DNA of 64,000 nt from Streptomyces aculeolatus. GTDB lineage: Bacteria > Actinomycetota > Actinomycetes > Streptomycetales > Streptomycetaceae. The DNA lies in contig NZ_JAINRD010000022.1 in the NCBI RefSeq assembly GCF_020400605.1, positions 1-64,000 on the forward strand. Reading direction: 5' to 3'. The position numbers were made by a program, and so were the translations under genes. The notes under the pieces were generated by a model. The model saw only the letters and a list, made by a program, of their open reading frames with translations. It ran no database searches and was not told the origin of the DNA. Positions within the stretch are counted from its first letter, which is position 1, and every line of letters begins with the position of its first letter. Below are positions 24,252-32,037 of this stretch, piece after piece.

Positions 24252-24844
24252 CCGGCGCCGATACGGGCCCGGACGTCGTCCGGCAGCGGGCAGGCGTCCT
24301 CCCGCGGCAGCAGCGCGGCGGCCTCCTCCCGCCTCTTCTCCCGCAGCAGCGCGCGCACTTCGCGCGCGAGCGGCGTGACGTCCTCGATCCCGCGGATCCA
24401 CTCGTCGACGTAGCCCCCGACCGCGGGACCGGAGAGCCCGATCTGGATCGCCCGGTGCGCCAGCGGCCGCAGCGCCATGTCCCGCTCCGGATCCCACTGC
24501 ACACGCACCGGGCTGGCCTTCTTCGCCGTCAGCCAGTCGTCGCGGGTGGCGTACATCCGGCTGTCGTGATGGCTCAGGCAGGAGTGGCGCAGCGCCCATT
24601 CGAATCCCTGCCGGGAGATCTCCACGGCCAGCACCCGCTCCTGCCCGGGCTTCTCGGCCCACCCGCAGCGGTACATCATCCACAGGAACGAGGGCTTGAT
24701 CCAGGTCATCCGCTCCCGCTTGAACGGCGCGACGAACGTCCCCGCCCGCAGCGCCGGCTCCGCGATGGCGGGCCCGTAGGCCTGATAGACGGTGACCGTG
24801 TCCGCGCCCTGCTTCGCACGGACCTCCCGTAGCTCGGCTGTCAC
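24248..24844 (-). CDS. DUF4291 family protein
   Basis: A 198-residue protein of the DUF4291 family: VTVYQAYGPAIAEPALRAGTFVAPFKRERMTWIKPSFLWMMYRCGWAEKPGQERVLAVEISRQGFEWAL is highly characteristic, as is VQWDPERDMAL. The length is normal for the family. The biochemical role is not established; Arg, His and Trp conservation suggests nucleotide or tRNA chemistry but this is not shown. GAGGAG lies 8 nt before GTG 24844. The 3' end abuts the right inverted repeat, as if the cassette inserted at its stop codon. Confidence 0.88.
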   Translation of the reverse strand: MTAELREVRAKQGADTVTVYQAYGPAIAEPALRAGTFVAPFKRERMTWIKPSFLWMMYRCGWAEKPGQERVLAVEISRQGFEWALRHSCLSHHDSRMYATRDDWLTAKKASPVRVQWDPERDMALRPLAHRAIQIGLSGPAVGGYVDEWIRGIEDVTPLAREVRALLREKRREEAAALLPREDACPLPDDVRARIGAG

Positions 24845-25065
24845 CGGGGGATCTCCTCTGCGGGCGCGGCGGATCCCGTCGGGAAGTCCGCCGCGGTCGT
24901 CGTGAAGCGGCCGCGGAAGAACGGCGCGGCCGTACCGGGGCCGCAGAGGCGGGCGGTGGGTGTCGGCATGGCGACGACCCTGTCAGCGGCGCTCCCCGCG
25001 CGGCAACCGGATTCCCGCCGCCATCCGGGCGTCCGCGTAGCCGGTCGGGTGTGTGTGCCCGGCTC

Positions 25066-25095
25066 AACCCTTGACAAAATTATTTGTCAAGGGTT
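25066..25095. promoter_or_regulatory. ArsR-type operator over the promoter of the next gene
   Basis: AACCCTTGACAAA (25066-25078) and TTTGTCAAGGGTT (25083-25095) form a perfect 13-bp inverted repeat with a 4-bp centre, the most AT-rich spot in the neighbourhood. It contains TTGACA (25071-25076) as a -35; TTGTCT (25094-25099) can serve as -10 after a 17-bp spacer. It ends 11 bp before the start of the ArsR-like gene, implying direct autorepression. Confidence 0.8.
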
Positions 25096-25106
25096 GTCTT
25101 GGCGGC

Positions 25107-25802
25107 ATGCAGGACATCGACGTGATCGCGGATCCGGCCTCGGCCGCCGCCGCGCTGGATCCGGTACGGGCCCGGCTCCTCGCCGAGCTGCGCGAGCCCG
25201 CCTCCGCCTCGGCCCTGGCCGGCCGGCTCGGCGTGCCCCGCCAGCGGGTCAACTACCACCTGCGGCTGCTGGAGAAGCACGGCCTCGTGGAGGTCGCCGG
25301 CACCCGGGTGTGGGGTGGGCTGACCGAGCGGCAGCTCGTGGCCAGCGCCGCGGGGTACGTGGTCTCCCCGGAGGCGCTGGGGGCCGCCGCCGGCGGGCCG
25401 CGGCCGGGCGGCGACCGGCTGTCGGCGGCGTACGTCGTCGCGCTGGCCGCCCGGGTGGTCGCGGAGGTCGGCGGGATGGCCCGCAACGCCGTACGGGGCC
25501 GCAAGCGGCTGCCGGTCTACGGGCTGGACGCCGCCGTGCGGTTCCGCTCGCCCGCCGACCGGGCCGCGTTCGCCGAGGAGCTGACGGCCGCGGTGGGCGG
25601 GCTGGTGTCCAAGTACCACGACGAGTCCGCGCCGGACGGCCGCTGGCAGCGGCTCATGGTCGCCGTCCACCCGGTGCCCAAGGGCGTCGACCCCGGCGCG
25701 CCCGAGCCGCCGGCGCCGGAGGCGCCGGCGGGACCGGAAGCACCCGGGCCGCCGGTGGCCGCGGACGCGTCCGGCACGCCCACGGACGAGGAGCGGCCGT
25801 GA
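25107..25802 (+). CDS. ArsR-family winged-helix regulator
   Basis: A 231-residue regulator. The N-terminal domain (DVIADPASAAAALDPVRARLLAELREPASASALAGRLGVPRQRVNYHLRLLEKHGLVEV) is an ArsR/HTH_20 winged helix; no metal-binding Cys pair is present. The middle is helical (RLSAAYVVALAARVVAEVGGMARNAVRGRKRLPVYGLDAAVRFRSPADRAAFAEELTAAV), and the last 40 residues are a Pro/Ala-rich tail. No ribosome site is seen and the inferred -10 ends 7 nt before the ATG, so it is probably leaderless. It overlaps the SRPBCC gene (GTGA), a common ArsR-AHSA1 pairing. Confidence 0.88.
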   Translation: MQDIDVIADPASAAAALDPVRARLLAELREPASASALAGRLGVPRQRVNYHLRLLEKHGLVEVAGTRVWGGLTERQLVASAAGYVVSPEALGAAAGGPRPGGDRLSAAYVVALAARVVAEVGGMARNAVRGRKRLPVYGLDAAVRFRSPADRAAFAEELTAAVGGLVSKYHDESAPDGRWQRLMVAVHPVPKGVDPGAPEPPAPEAPAGPEAPGPPVAADASGTPTDEERP

Positions 25803-26602
25803 CCGACGACGACCCCACCGCCCGGCTCACCAGCCACGAGATCGTGGTCCCCGGCACCCCCGACGAGGTGTGGCGCGCCATCGCCACCGGGCCCGGCCAC
25901 GCCGCCTGGCTCTTCCCCGCCCACATCGACCCCGCCCCGGGCGGCGCCATGACCGTGCGCCGCGAGCCCTACGGCGAGACCGTCCACGCCACCGTCACCG
26001 ACTGGGACCCGCCCCACCGCTTCGGCTACGAGGAGCCGGCGGGACCCGACGCGCCCCCGCTGGCCACGGAGTTCCTCGTGCAGGCCGGGGACGGCGGCAG
26101 CTGCGTCGTACGGGTCGTCAACGGCTTCCGCCACGGCGGCGAGGGCTGGGAGGACCTGGTCGACGGGGCCGGGGAGGGCTGGCGGATGTCGCTCACCGTG
26201 CTGCGCGCCTACCTGACGCACTTCGCCGGCCGGCCCGCAGGCACCGTGGACGTGCTCGTCGGCCTCGGCCTCCCTGCCGCTGAGCGCCCCCGCGCCGCCG
26301 CCGTCCTCGACCGCCTCCTCGGCATCGCCGGGGCGGCGGCCGGGACCCCGTTCCGCACCCCCGCGGGCGTACCGGAGCTGGCCGGCACGGTCGAGGAGCG
26401 GAGCACGGGCTACGTGCTGCTGCGGGCCGCCGAGCCGTACCCCGCGCTGTACGCCCTCTCCTGCTTCCCGATGGCGCCCGGCGCCCCGCTCTCGGCGAAC
26501 CTCCTCGCCCGCCTGTACGGGGCGCCGCCCGGCGCGGCCGCCCGCGAGGAGGACAGGTGGCGCACCTGGCTCACCGGCGCCCGCAGCGCATTCGGCAACT
26601 GA
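25799..26602 (+). CDS. SRPBCC/AHSA1-type lipid-binding-fold protein
   Basis: A 267-residue protein. Residues about 10-150 form a START-like (SRPBCC) hydrophobic-pocket domain: TSHEIVVPGTPDEVWRAIATGPGHAAWLFP, GYEEPAG, GWEDLVDGAGEGWRMSLTVLRAYLTHFAG. The second half (VDVLVGLGLPAAERPRAAAVLDRLLGIAG...PYPALYALSCFPM) is an additional domain seen in longer actinomycete members. The ligand is unknown. The GTG at 25799 overlaps the stop of the ArsR gene, so expression is coupled and under the 25066-25095 operator. Confidence 0.82.
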   Translation: MTDDDPTARLTSHEIVVPGTPDEVWRAIATGPGHAAWLFPAHIDPAPGGAMTVRREPYGETVHATVTDWDPPHRFGYEEPAGPDAPPLATEFLVQAGDGGSCVVRVVNGFRHGGEGWEDLVDGAGEGWRMSLTVLRAYLTHFAGRPAGTVDVLVGLGLPAAERPRAAAVLDRLLGIAGAAAGTPFRTPAGVPELAGTVEERSTGYVLLRAAEPYPALYALSCFPMAPGAPLSANLLARLYGAPPGAAAREEDRWRTWLTGARSAFGN

Positions 26603-26660
26603 CGACGACCGGCGAAAACCGACGACGACCTTCGACGACCGACGACAACCGACGACGGCG
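26603..26660. repeat. CGACGAC-rich degenerate repeat
   Basis: The gap before the SDR gene consists of six or so copies of (A)CCGACGAC/CGACGACC with small insertions. It may reflect slippage; it does not code for a recognisable protein and shows no hairpin. Confidence 0.6.
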
Positions 26661-26689
26661 ACAGCCGTGTTCGACAAGTGAGGACCACC

Positions 26690-27442
26690 ATGCTGCTGAA
26701 GGACAAGAACGCCCTCGTCTACGGTGCCGGCGGCATCGGCCGCGCCGTCGCGCTCGGCTTCGCCCGCGAGGGGGCGGCCGTGCACCTGGCGAGCCGGACC
26801 CCCGCCCGCCTGGAGGCCGTTGCCGCGGACGTGCGCGACGCCGGGGGGACCGTGTCGACGGCCGTCGTCGACGCCCTGGACGAGGCCGCCGTCGACGCAC
26901 ACGCCGACGCCGTGGCCAAGGAGGCGGGCAGCGTCGACATCTCCATCAACCTCGTCTCCGTGGGCGACGTGCAGGGCACGCCCCTGGCCGAGATGGCGCT
27001 GCGCGACTTCGAAGCGCCCGTCCACAACGCCGTGCGCACCACCTTCCTGACGTCGAAGGCCGCCGCCCGGCACATGATCCGGCAGAAGTCCGGCGTGCTC
27101 CTGACCTTCGGCGGCGTCGGCGACCCGATGCAGGGCTACTTCATCGGCGGCTTCCAGGTCGCCCTGAGCGCCGTGGACATGCTGCGCAAGCAACTGGCCG
27201 CAGAACTGGGCCCGCACGGCGTGCGCGTCGTCGGCCTGAAGACCGGCGGGATCCCCGAGACCATCCCGGACGGCTTCGAGGCCCGTGAGGAGCTGGTCGC
27301 CTCGCTCACGGAGCCGACGATGCTGGGCCGGACGGCGACGCCGGCGGACGTCGGCAACGCCGCCGCCTTCGCCGCCTCGGACCGGGCCGCGTCGATCACG
27401 GCGTCGGAGCTGAACATCACCTGCGGCGCGATCGTGGACTGA
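26690..27442 (+). CDS. SDR-fold protein lacking the YxxxK catalytic motif
   Basis: A 250-residue short-chain dehydrogenase/reductase fold. The dinucleotide-binding start is clear (NALVYGAGGIGRAVALGFAREGAAVHLASR, about 8-37) and the C-terminus is typical (LGRTATPADVGNAAAFAASDRAASITASELNITCGAIVD). However, the region that should hold Ser and YxxxK reads LLTFGGVGDPMQGYFIGGFQVALSAV: aligning GGFQVAL with the usual AASKAAL places Ile and Gln at the Tyr and Lys sites. It may be a binding protein or use other residues. ATG 26690 has GAGG 6 nt upstream; GTG 26678 would leave none. Confidence 0.8.
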   Translation: MLLKDKNALVYGAGGIGRAVALGFAREGAAVHLASRTPARLEAVAADVRDAGGTVSTAVVDALDEAAVDAHADAVAKEAGSVDISINLVSVGDVQGTPLAEMALRDFEAPVHNAVRTTFLTSKAAARHMIRQKSGVLLTFGGVGDPMQGYFIGGFQVALSAVDMLRKQLAAELGPHGVRVVGLKTGGIPETIPDGFEAREELVASLTEPTMLGRTATPADVGNAAAFAASDRAASITASELNITCGAIVD

Positions 27443-27483
27443 CCGCCTCACGGCAGCCGAAAAATGTGCAGATGGGATGTCTT

Positions 27484-27497
27484 CGGGAGCGCTCCCA
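27484..27497. promoter_or_regulatory. CebR-like operator CGGGAGCGCTCCCA
   Basis: GGGAGCGCTCCC (27485-27496) is a perfect palindrome; with its flanks it matches 13 of 14 positions of the CebR box TGGGAGCGCTCCCA that controls cello-oligosaccharide uptake in Streptomyces. It lies 73 bp before the solute-binding protein gene. A GC-rich hairpin (27518-27527/27538-27547) sits between it and the ribosome site. Confidence 0.7.
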
Positions 27498-27569
27498 CGC
27501 TACGCTCCCAAACCCAGGCCGCGCCCCGTCACCGGGAGGGGCGCGGCGGCGGTTTCCCGGGGGAGTCCC

Positions 27570-28904
27570 ATGCGCACACGCTCACGCACCAGTACCCGCA
27601 CGTCCCGTGCCCTCGCCGCCGCGGTGGCCGCCGGCCTCCTCGCCGGCTGCGCGCTGCTCGACGGCGGCTCACCCGCCGCCGCGCCGGACGCCGGCGCGGG
27701 CGGCGACGGCGGGCCCGTCACGCTGACGGTCGGCGTCTTCGGCGTCTTCGGCTTCGAGGAGGCCGGGCTCTACGACGAGTACGAGAAGCTGTACCCCGAC
27801 GTCACCATCGAGGAGAGCGCCGCACCCAGCAACGAGGAGTACTACCCGGAGCTGCGCGCCGCCCTCGACTCCGGCCGCGGGCTGGCCGACATCCAGGCCG
27901 TCGAGGTCGGCAACATCAGCGAGGTCGTCGCCACCCGCGCCGACCGGCTGATGGACCTCGGCACCGCGACCGGCGTCGACGAGGGCGCCTTCCTGCCCTG
28001 GAAGTGGGACCAGGCGACGACCGACGAGAACAAGACCGTCGGCCTCGGCACCGACATCGGCCCCATGGCCGTCTGCTACCGCAAGGACCTCTTCCGCGCC
28101 GCCGGGCTGCCGACCGACCGCGAGGAGGTCGCCGCGCTGTGGTTCTCCGACTGGGAGAAGTACCTCGCCGTCGGCGCCGACTACATGGCCGAGGCCCCGG
28201 AGGGCACCGCGTTCGTCGACTCGGCGGCCGGCGTCTACAACGGCTCGATCAGCAGCTTCCCCGTCCGCTACTTCGGCCGCGAGGGCGAGGCCATCTACAA
28301 GGACAGCCCCGCCGTCGAGATCTCCTGGGACCTGGCGATGCAGGCGGCGCAGGGGGAGATGACGGCCCGGCTCAAGCAGTTCACCCCCGCCTGGGACGAG
28401 GGCTTCGCCGAGGGCGCCTTCGCCACCGTCATCTGCCCGTCCTGGATGCTGGGTTACATACAGGAGAAGGCGGGCCCCGCGGCCGCCGACAAGTGGGACA
28501 TCACCACCGCGCCCAAGCCCGCCAACTGGGGCGGCTCGTTCCTCACCGTGCCCGAGGCCGGCGAGCACAAGGAGGCGGCGGCGCGGCTCGCGGCCTGGCT
28601 GACCGCGCCCGAGCAGCAGGCCCGGCTCTTCGAGAAGCGGGCGAGCTTCCCCAGCTCGCAAGCGGCGTACGAGCTGCCGCAGGTCGCGGACGCCACGCAC
28701 CCGTACTTCAACGACGCACCGACCGGCGAGATCTTCTCCATCGCCGCCAAGAGCATCCCCACCCTCGAACTCGGCGCGCAGGACCAGCCGATCCAGCAGC
28801 AGATCACCGACGCCGGCATCCTGCCGGTCGAGCAGCAGCGGCTGACGCCCGCGCAGGCGTGGCAGGCGGCGGAGCGGAAGATCGACGAGCTGCTGGACCG
28901 CTGA
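27570..28904 (+). CDS. Sugar ABC transporter substrate-binding lipoprotein (orphan)
   Basis: A 444-residue family 1 extracellular solute-binding protein. The lipoprotein signal ends LLAGCALLDGG (Cys about 30). The two-lobed binding fold is recognisable: VTLTVGVFGVFGFEEAGLYDEYEKLYPDVTIEE at the start, DIGPMAVCYRKDLFRAAGLP in the hinge region, and NWGGSFLTVPEAGEHKEAAARLAAWLTAPEQQARLFEK near the end. A carbohydrate ligand is likely; the CebR-like box points to beta-1,4-gluco-oligosaccharides. No permease or ATPase gene is adjacent. GGGGGAG precedes ATG 27570. Confidence 0.88.
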   Translation: MRTRSRTSTRTSRALAAAVAAGLLAGCALLDGGSPAAAPDAGAGGDGGPVTLTVGVFGVFGFEEAGLYDEYEKLYPDVTIEESAAPSNEEYYPELRAALDSGRGLADIQAVEVGNISEVVATRADRLMDLGTATGVDEGAFLPWKWDQATTDENKTVGLGTDIGPMAVCYRKDLFRAAGLPTDREEVAALWFSDWEKYLAVGADYMAEAPEGTAFVDSAAGVYNGSISSFPVRYFGREGEAIYKDSPAVEISWDLAMQAAQGEMTARLKQFTPAWDEGFAEGAFATVICPSWMLGYIQEKAGPAAADKWDITTAPKPANWGGSFLTVPEAGEHKEAAARLAAWLTAPEQQARLFEKRASFPSSQAAYELPQVADATHPYFNDAPTGEIFSIAAKSIPTLELGAQDQPIQQQITDAGILPVEQQRLTPAQAWQAAERKIDELLDR

Positions 28905-28925
28905 CACCGCGGGATTTGCCGCCGT

Positions 28926-28965
28926 GTCCCCTCTGCCCCGGCCCGCGGGCCGGGGCAGAGGGGAC
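28926..28965. terminator. Perfect 40-bp palindrome between convergent genes
   Basis: The left half starts GTCCCCTCTGCCCC and the right half is its exact reverse complement, with no loop bases. It lies 22 bp after the solute-binding protein gene and abuts the MocR stop codon at 28966, serving both transcripts as a terminator. Confidence 0.85.
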
Positions 28966-30435
28966 TCAGCCCACGTCCGCGAGCGGCGAGTCGGCGGGGA
29001 ACGCGCGGCGCAGCCGGCGCACGCCGTCGCGCAACTGCGCCGGACCCGTACTTGCGGCGTAGCTCAGCCGCAGGTGCGGCGCAGGCGCCTCGGCGGTGAA
29101 GTACGGCGCGCCGGGCGTGACCGCGACGCCGTGGCGCAGCGCCGCCGCGGCCACGGCCGCCTCGTCGGCGCCGTCCGGGAGCCGCAGCCACAGGTGGTAG
29201 CCGCCGAGCGGCGGGCGCTCGGGTACGAGCCCGGGCAACTCCGTGCGCAGCGCGGCCAGCACGGCGGTGCGGCGCTCGCGCAACGCGTCGGAGAGCGACC
29301 GCTGATGGCTCGCCCAGGCGGGGGAGCCGACGAGTTCGAGCGCGGTCTCCTGCAGCGGGCGGGGCACGAAGAGGCTGTCGACCACCAGGCCCGCGCGCAG
29401 CCGCTCCAGCACCGGCCCCCGCGCCGACAGCGCCCCGACGCGCAGGCTGGGGGAGGCGGCCTTGGTCAGCGAACGGACGTGCACCACCACGCCGTCCGGG
29501 TCGTCGGCGGCCAGCGGCGGCGGCACCGGCGCGGCGTCCGCGTGCGCGAGCCGCCGGGCGAAGTCGTCCTCCACGACGAACGCCCCCGCGGCCCGCGCGG
29601 TGCGGAGCACGGCCGTGCGCCGCTCGGGCGCCAGCACGGCGCCGGCGGGGTTGTGGAACAGCGGCTGGCAGACGAACACCCGGGCGCGGGTCGCGGCGAA
29701 CGCCTCGGCCAGCAGGTCGGCCCGTACGCCGTCGGCGTCGAGCGGCACCGGCACCGGCCGCAGCCCCGCCGCGCGGGCGACCGCGAGCAGCCCCGGGTAC
29801 GTCGGCGACTCGACCAGCACCGGCGAGCCCGGGGCGGCCAGCGCCCGCAGCGCGGTGGTCAGCCCGCTCTGCCCGCCGGCGGTGACGAGCACGTCGGCGG
29901 GGCCGAGCGAGCCGGCCGGGCCGCCGATGTCCCGGGCGAACCAGTCGCGCAGTTCGGCCAGCCCCTCGACCGGCGGCCGGGACCAGGTGCCGGGGCGCCG
30001 GCCGGCCCGGGCCAGCGCCCCGGCCAGCGCGCGCTCCGGGCGCAGCGAGGCGTGCGGGTAGCCGCCGCTCAGGTCGACGACCTCCGGCGGCGGCGCGGCG
30101 AGCGTGGCCAGCACCCCGGCGGCGTCGGCACCGCGCCGGCCGGTGCCGAGGGCGGCGTGCGGCGGGTCCGCGGTCAGGGCCACCTCCTGCCAGGAGACGT
30201 CGCCGGGCGCGCGAGCGGCCCGGCGGGCCGGGGCCTTGAACACCCCGGCGCCCGGCCTGCTGGCCACCAGGCCCTCGGCGGTCAGCGCGGCGATCGCCCG
30301 GGAGACGGTCACGGGGCTCACCCGGTGCTGCGTCACGAGCGCCCGGCTGGACGGCAGCTTCTCGCCCGGCGAGTAGCGCTTCAACTCCTCACGCAGCGCC
30401 GCGACCAGCTGGGCGACACTGCTACTGTCGTTCAT
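28966..30435 (-). CDS. MocR-type regulator (GntR domain fused to class I aminotransferase)
   Basis: A 489-residue fusion. Residues 1-75 are a GntR winged helix (SVAQLVAALREELKRYSPGEKLPSSRALVTQHRVSPVTVSRAIAALTAEGL). The remainder is an aspartate-aminotransferase fold: GGQSGLTTALRALA, FVCQPLFHNPAG, FVVEDDFARRL, and the PLP lysine in VRSLTKAASPSLRVG. Such proteins sense PLP or an amino-substrate adduct and usually control the divergent neighbour, here an EamA transporter. The ATG overlaps the transporter's ATG on the opposite strand (CATG). TATCTT lies 8 nt upstream and there is no ribosome site, so it is probably leaderless. Confidence 0.9.
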   Translation of the reverse strand: MNDSSSVAQLVAALREELKRYSPGEKLPSSRALVTQHRVSPVTVSRAIAALTAEGLVASRPGAGVFKAPARRAARAPGDVSWQEVALTADPPHAALGTGRRGADAAGVLATLAAPPPEVVDLSGGYPHASLRPERALAGALARAGRRPGTWSRPPVEGLAELRDWFARDIGGPAGSLGPADVLVTAGGQSGLTTALRALAAPGSPVLVESPTYPGLLAVARAAGLRPVPVPLDADGVRADLLAEAFAATRARVFVCQPLFHNPAGAVLAPERRTAVLRTARAAGAFVVEDDFARRLAHADAAPVPPPLAADDPDGVVVHVRSLTKAASPSLRVGALSARGPVLERLRAGLVVDSLFVPRPLQETALELVGSPAWASHQRSLSDALRERRTAVLAALRTELPGLVPERPPLGGYHLWLRLPDGADEAAVAAAALRHGVAVTPGAPYFTAEAPAPHLRLSYAASTGPAQLRDGVRRLRRAFPADSPLADVG

Positions 30436-30451
30436 GACAGCACAAGATAGC
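30423..30451. promoter_or_regulatory. Back-to-back leaderless promoters with CTGTC-N6-GACAG operator
   Basis: Plus strand: TACTGT (30423-30428) lies 5 nt before ATG 30434. Minus strand: TATCTT lies 8 nt before ATG 30435. The start codons share two bases. CTGTC (30425-30429) and GACAG (30436-30440) form an inverted repeat centred on the start codons, likely the MocR site. Confidence 0.6.
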
Positions 30452-31339
30452 GCTACCCGTCCGGCGGCGATAGCGGCGGCACCGGTCCGCACCGGCACCG
30501 CCCTGGCGGCCCTCGCCGTGGTGTCCTTCTCCTTCAGCTTCCCCGCCACCGTCTGGACCCTGGAGGGCCTCGGCCCCTGGACGGCGACGGGCGTACGCGG
30601 CCTGCTGGCCGGTCTGCTCGCCGCCGGCTGCCTCCTCGCCGCCCGCGCCCCTGTCCCCGCCCGGAGCGACCGCGCCGCGCTGCTGACCGTCGCCGGCGGC
30701 TGCGTCCTCGGCTTCCCGCTGCTGACCACGCTGGCGCTGCAGACCTCCACCACCGCGCACTCCGCCGTCGTCATCGGCGTACTGCCGCTGGCGACCGCCG
30801 CCTGCTCCGCCCTGCTCACCGGCCGCCGCCCGTCGCGTACGTTCTGGACCGCCGCCGGCACCGGCGCCCTCGCGGTGCTCGTGTTCACGCTGAGCCGGAG
30901 CCGTGGCCTGCCGGGCGCCGGCGACCTCTACCTGTTCGGCGCGCTGCTGCTCTGCGCCGCCGGCTACGCCCAGGGCGGCCGGCTCGCCGGGCACCTGCCC
31001 GGCTGGCAGGTCATCGCCTGGGCCTGCGTGGCCGCCCTGCCCGCCACCGCCCTCGTCGCCGCGCTGGCACTGCCGCGGGAGCCCGTGCACATGACGGGGC
31101 AGTCGGTGGCGGGACTCGCGTACATCGCGGCGGTCGCGCAGTTCGGCGGGTTCGTGCTCTGGTACCGCGGCATGGGCGTGATCGGGGTGCCGCGGGCGAG
31201 CCAGATCCAGCTCGCCCAACCCCTGCTCACCCTCGTCTGGTCGGTGCTGCTCATGGGCGAACACCTCGCCCCCCTCGCCCCGGTGACGGCGGTGGTCGTC
31301 CTGGCCTGCATCGCCGTCACCCAGCGGGCGCGTACCTGA
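30434..31339 (+). CDS. EamA/DMT-family membrane transporter
   Basis: A 301-residue protein of about ten hydrophobic helices in two EamA halves (AALAVVSFSFSFPATVWTLEGL; LLTVAGGCVLGFPLLTTLAL; HSAVVIGVLPLATAACSALLTGR; then FGGFVLWYRGMGVIGVPRASQIQLAQPLLTLVWSVLLMGE). EamA proteins mostly export amino acids or metabolites. Its control by the divergent MocR regulator, which has a PLP-binding domain, suggests an amine or amino acid cargo. The first codons overlap the MocR start codon. Confidence 0.88.
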   Translation: MTAQDSATRPAAIAAAPVRTGTALAALAVVSFSFSFPATVWTLEGLGPWTATGVRGLLAGLLAAGCLLAARAPVPARSDRAALLTVAGGCVLGFPLLTTLALQTSTTAHSAVVIGVLPLATAACSALLTGRRPSRTFWTAAGTGALAVLVFTLSRSRGLPGAGDLYLFGALLLCAAGYAQGGRLAGHLPGWQVIAWACVAALPATALVAALALPREPVHMTGQSVAGLAYIAAVAQFGGFVLWYRGMGVIGVPRASQIQLAQPLLTLVWSVLLMGEHLAPLAPVTAVVVLACIAVTQRART

Positions 31340-31458
31340 CGGCGGGCGCCCCGCGCGGCCGCCGGGCACCGTCCCGTACGGCGTACGACGGAACGTGTCC
31401 GGACGTGTGCCCACCGCCTGTAGGGTGGCGAAGGGACATCAGAGGTGGAGGGGTGATC

Positions 31459-32037
31459 GTGGGAGTTTCCCTGGCCAAGGGCGGCAACGTCTCGCTCAGC
31501 AAGGAGGCACCGGGCCTGACGGCCGTGACGGTGGGGCTCGGCTGGGACGTGCGCACCACGACGGGCGCGGCGCACGACCTGGACGCCTCGGCGCTGATGT
31601 GCGGCGCCTCCGGGAAGGTGCTGTCCGACCAGCACTTCGTCTTCTACAACAACCTCACCAGCCCGGACGGTTCGGTCGAGCACACCGGCGACAACCTCAC
31701 CGGCGAAGGCGACGGCGACGACGAGTCGATCAACGTGGACCTCAGCCTGGTGCCGCAGCAGGTCGAGAAGATCGTCTTCCCGGTGTCCATCCACGACGCC
31801 GATCTGCGCGGGCAGAACTTCGGCCAGGTCAGCAACGCCTTCATCCGGGTGGTCAACCGCAGCGACGGCGTCGAGCTGGTCCGCTTCGACCTGTCCGAGG
31901 ACGCCTCGACCGAGACCGCGATGGTCTTCGGCGAGCTGTACCGGCGCGCGGGGGAGTGGAAGTTCCGCGCCGTCGGCCAGGGATACGCCTCCGGGCTGCA
32001 CGGCATCGCCACCGACTACGGCGTCAACGTCGGCTGA
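31459..32037 (+). CDS. TerD-family protein
   Basis: A 192-residue TerD/CABP1 calcium-binding fold protein, starting GVSLAKGGNVSLSKEAPGLTAVTVGLGWDVR with the calcium ligands in LDASALMCGASGKVLSDQHFVFYNN and GDGDDESINVDL. TerD proteins are abundant in streptomycetes and tied to tellurite and envelope stress and development. GTG 31459 is set by GGAGGGG 5-6 nt upstream and by the canonical N-terminus. The 3' end overlaps the opposing MFS gene by 14 bp. Confidence 0.93.
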   Translation: MGVSLAKGGNVSLSKEAPGLTAVTVGLGWDVRTTTGAAHDLDASALMCGASGKVLSDQHFVFYNNLTSPDGSVEHTGDNLTGEGDGDDESINVDLSLVPQQVEKIVFPVSIHDADLRGQNFGQVSNAFIRVVNRSDGVELVRFDLSEDASTETAMVFGELYRRAGEWKFRAVGQGYASGLHGIATDYGVNVG

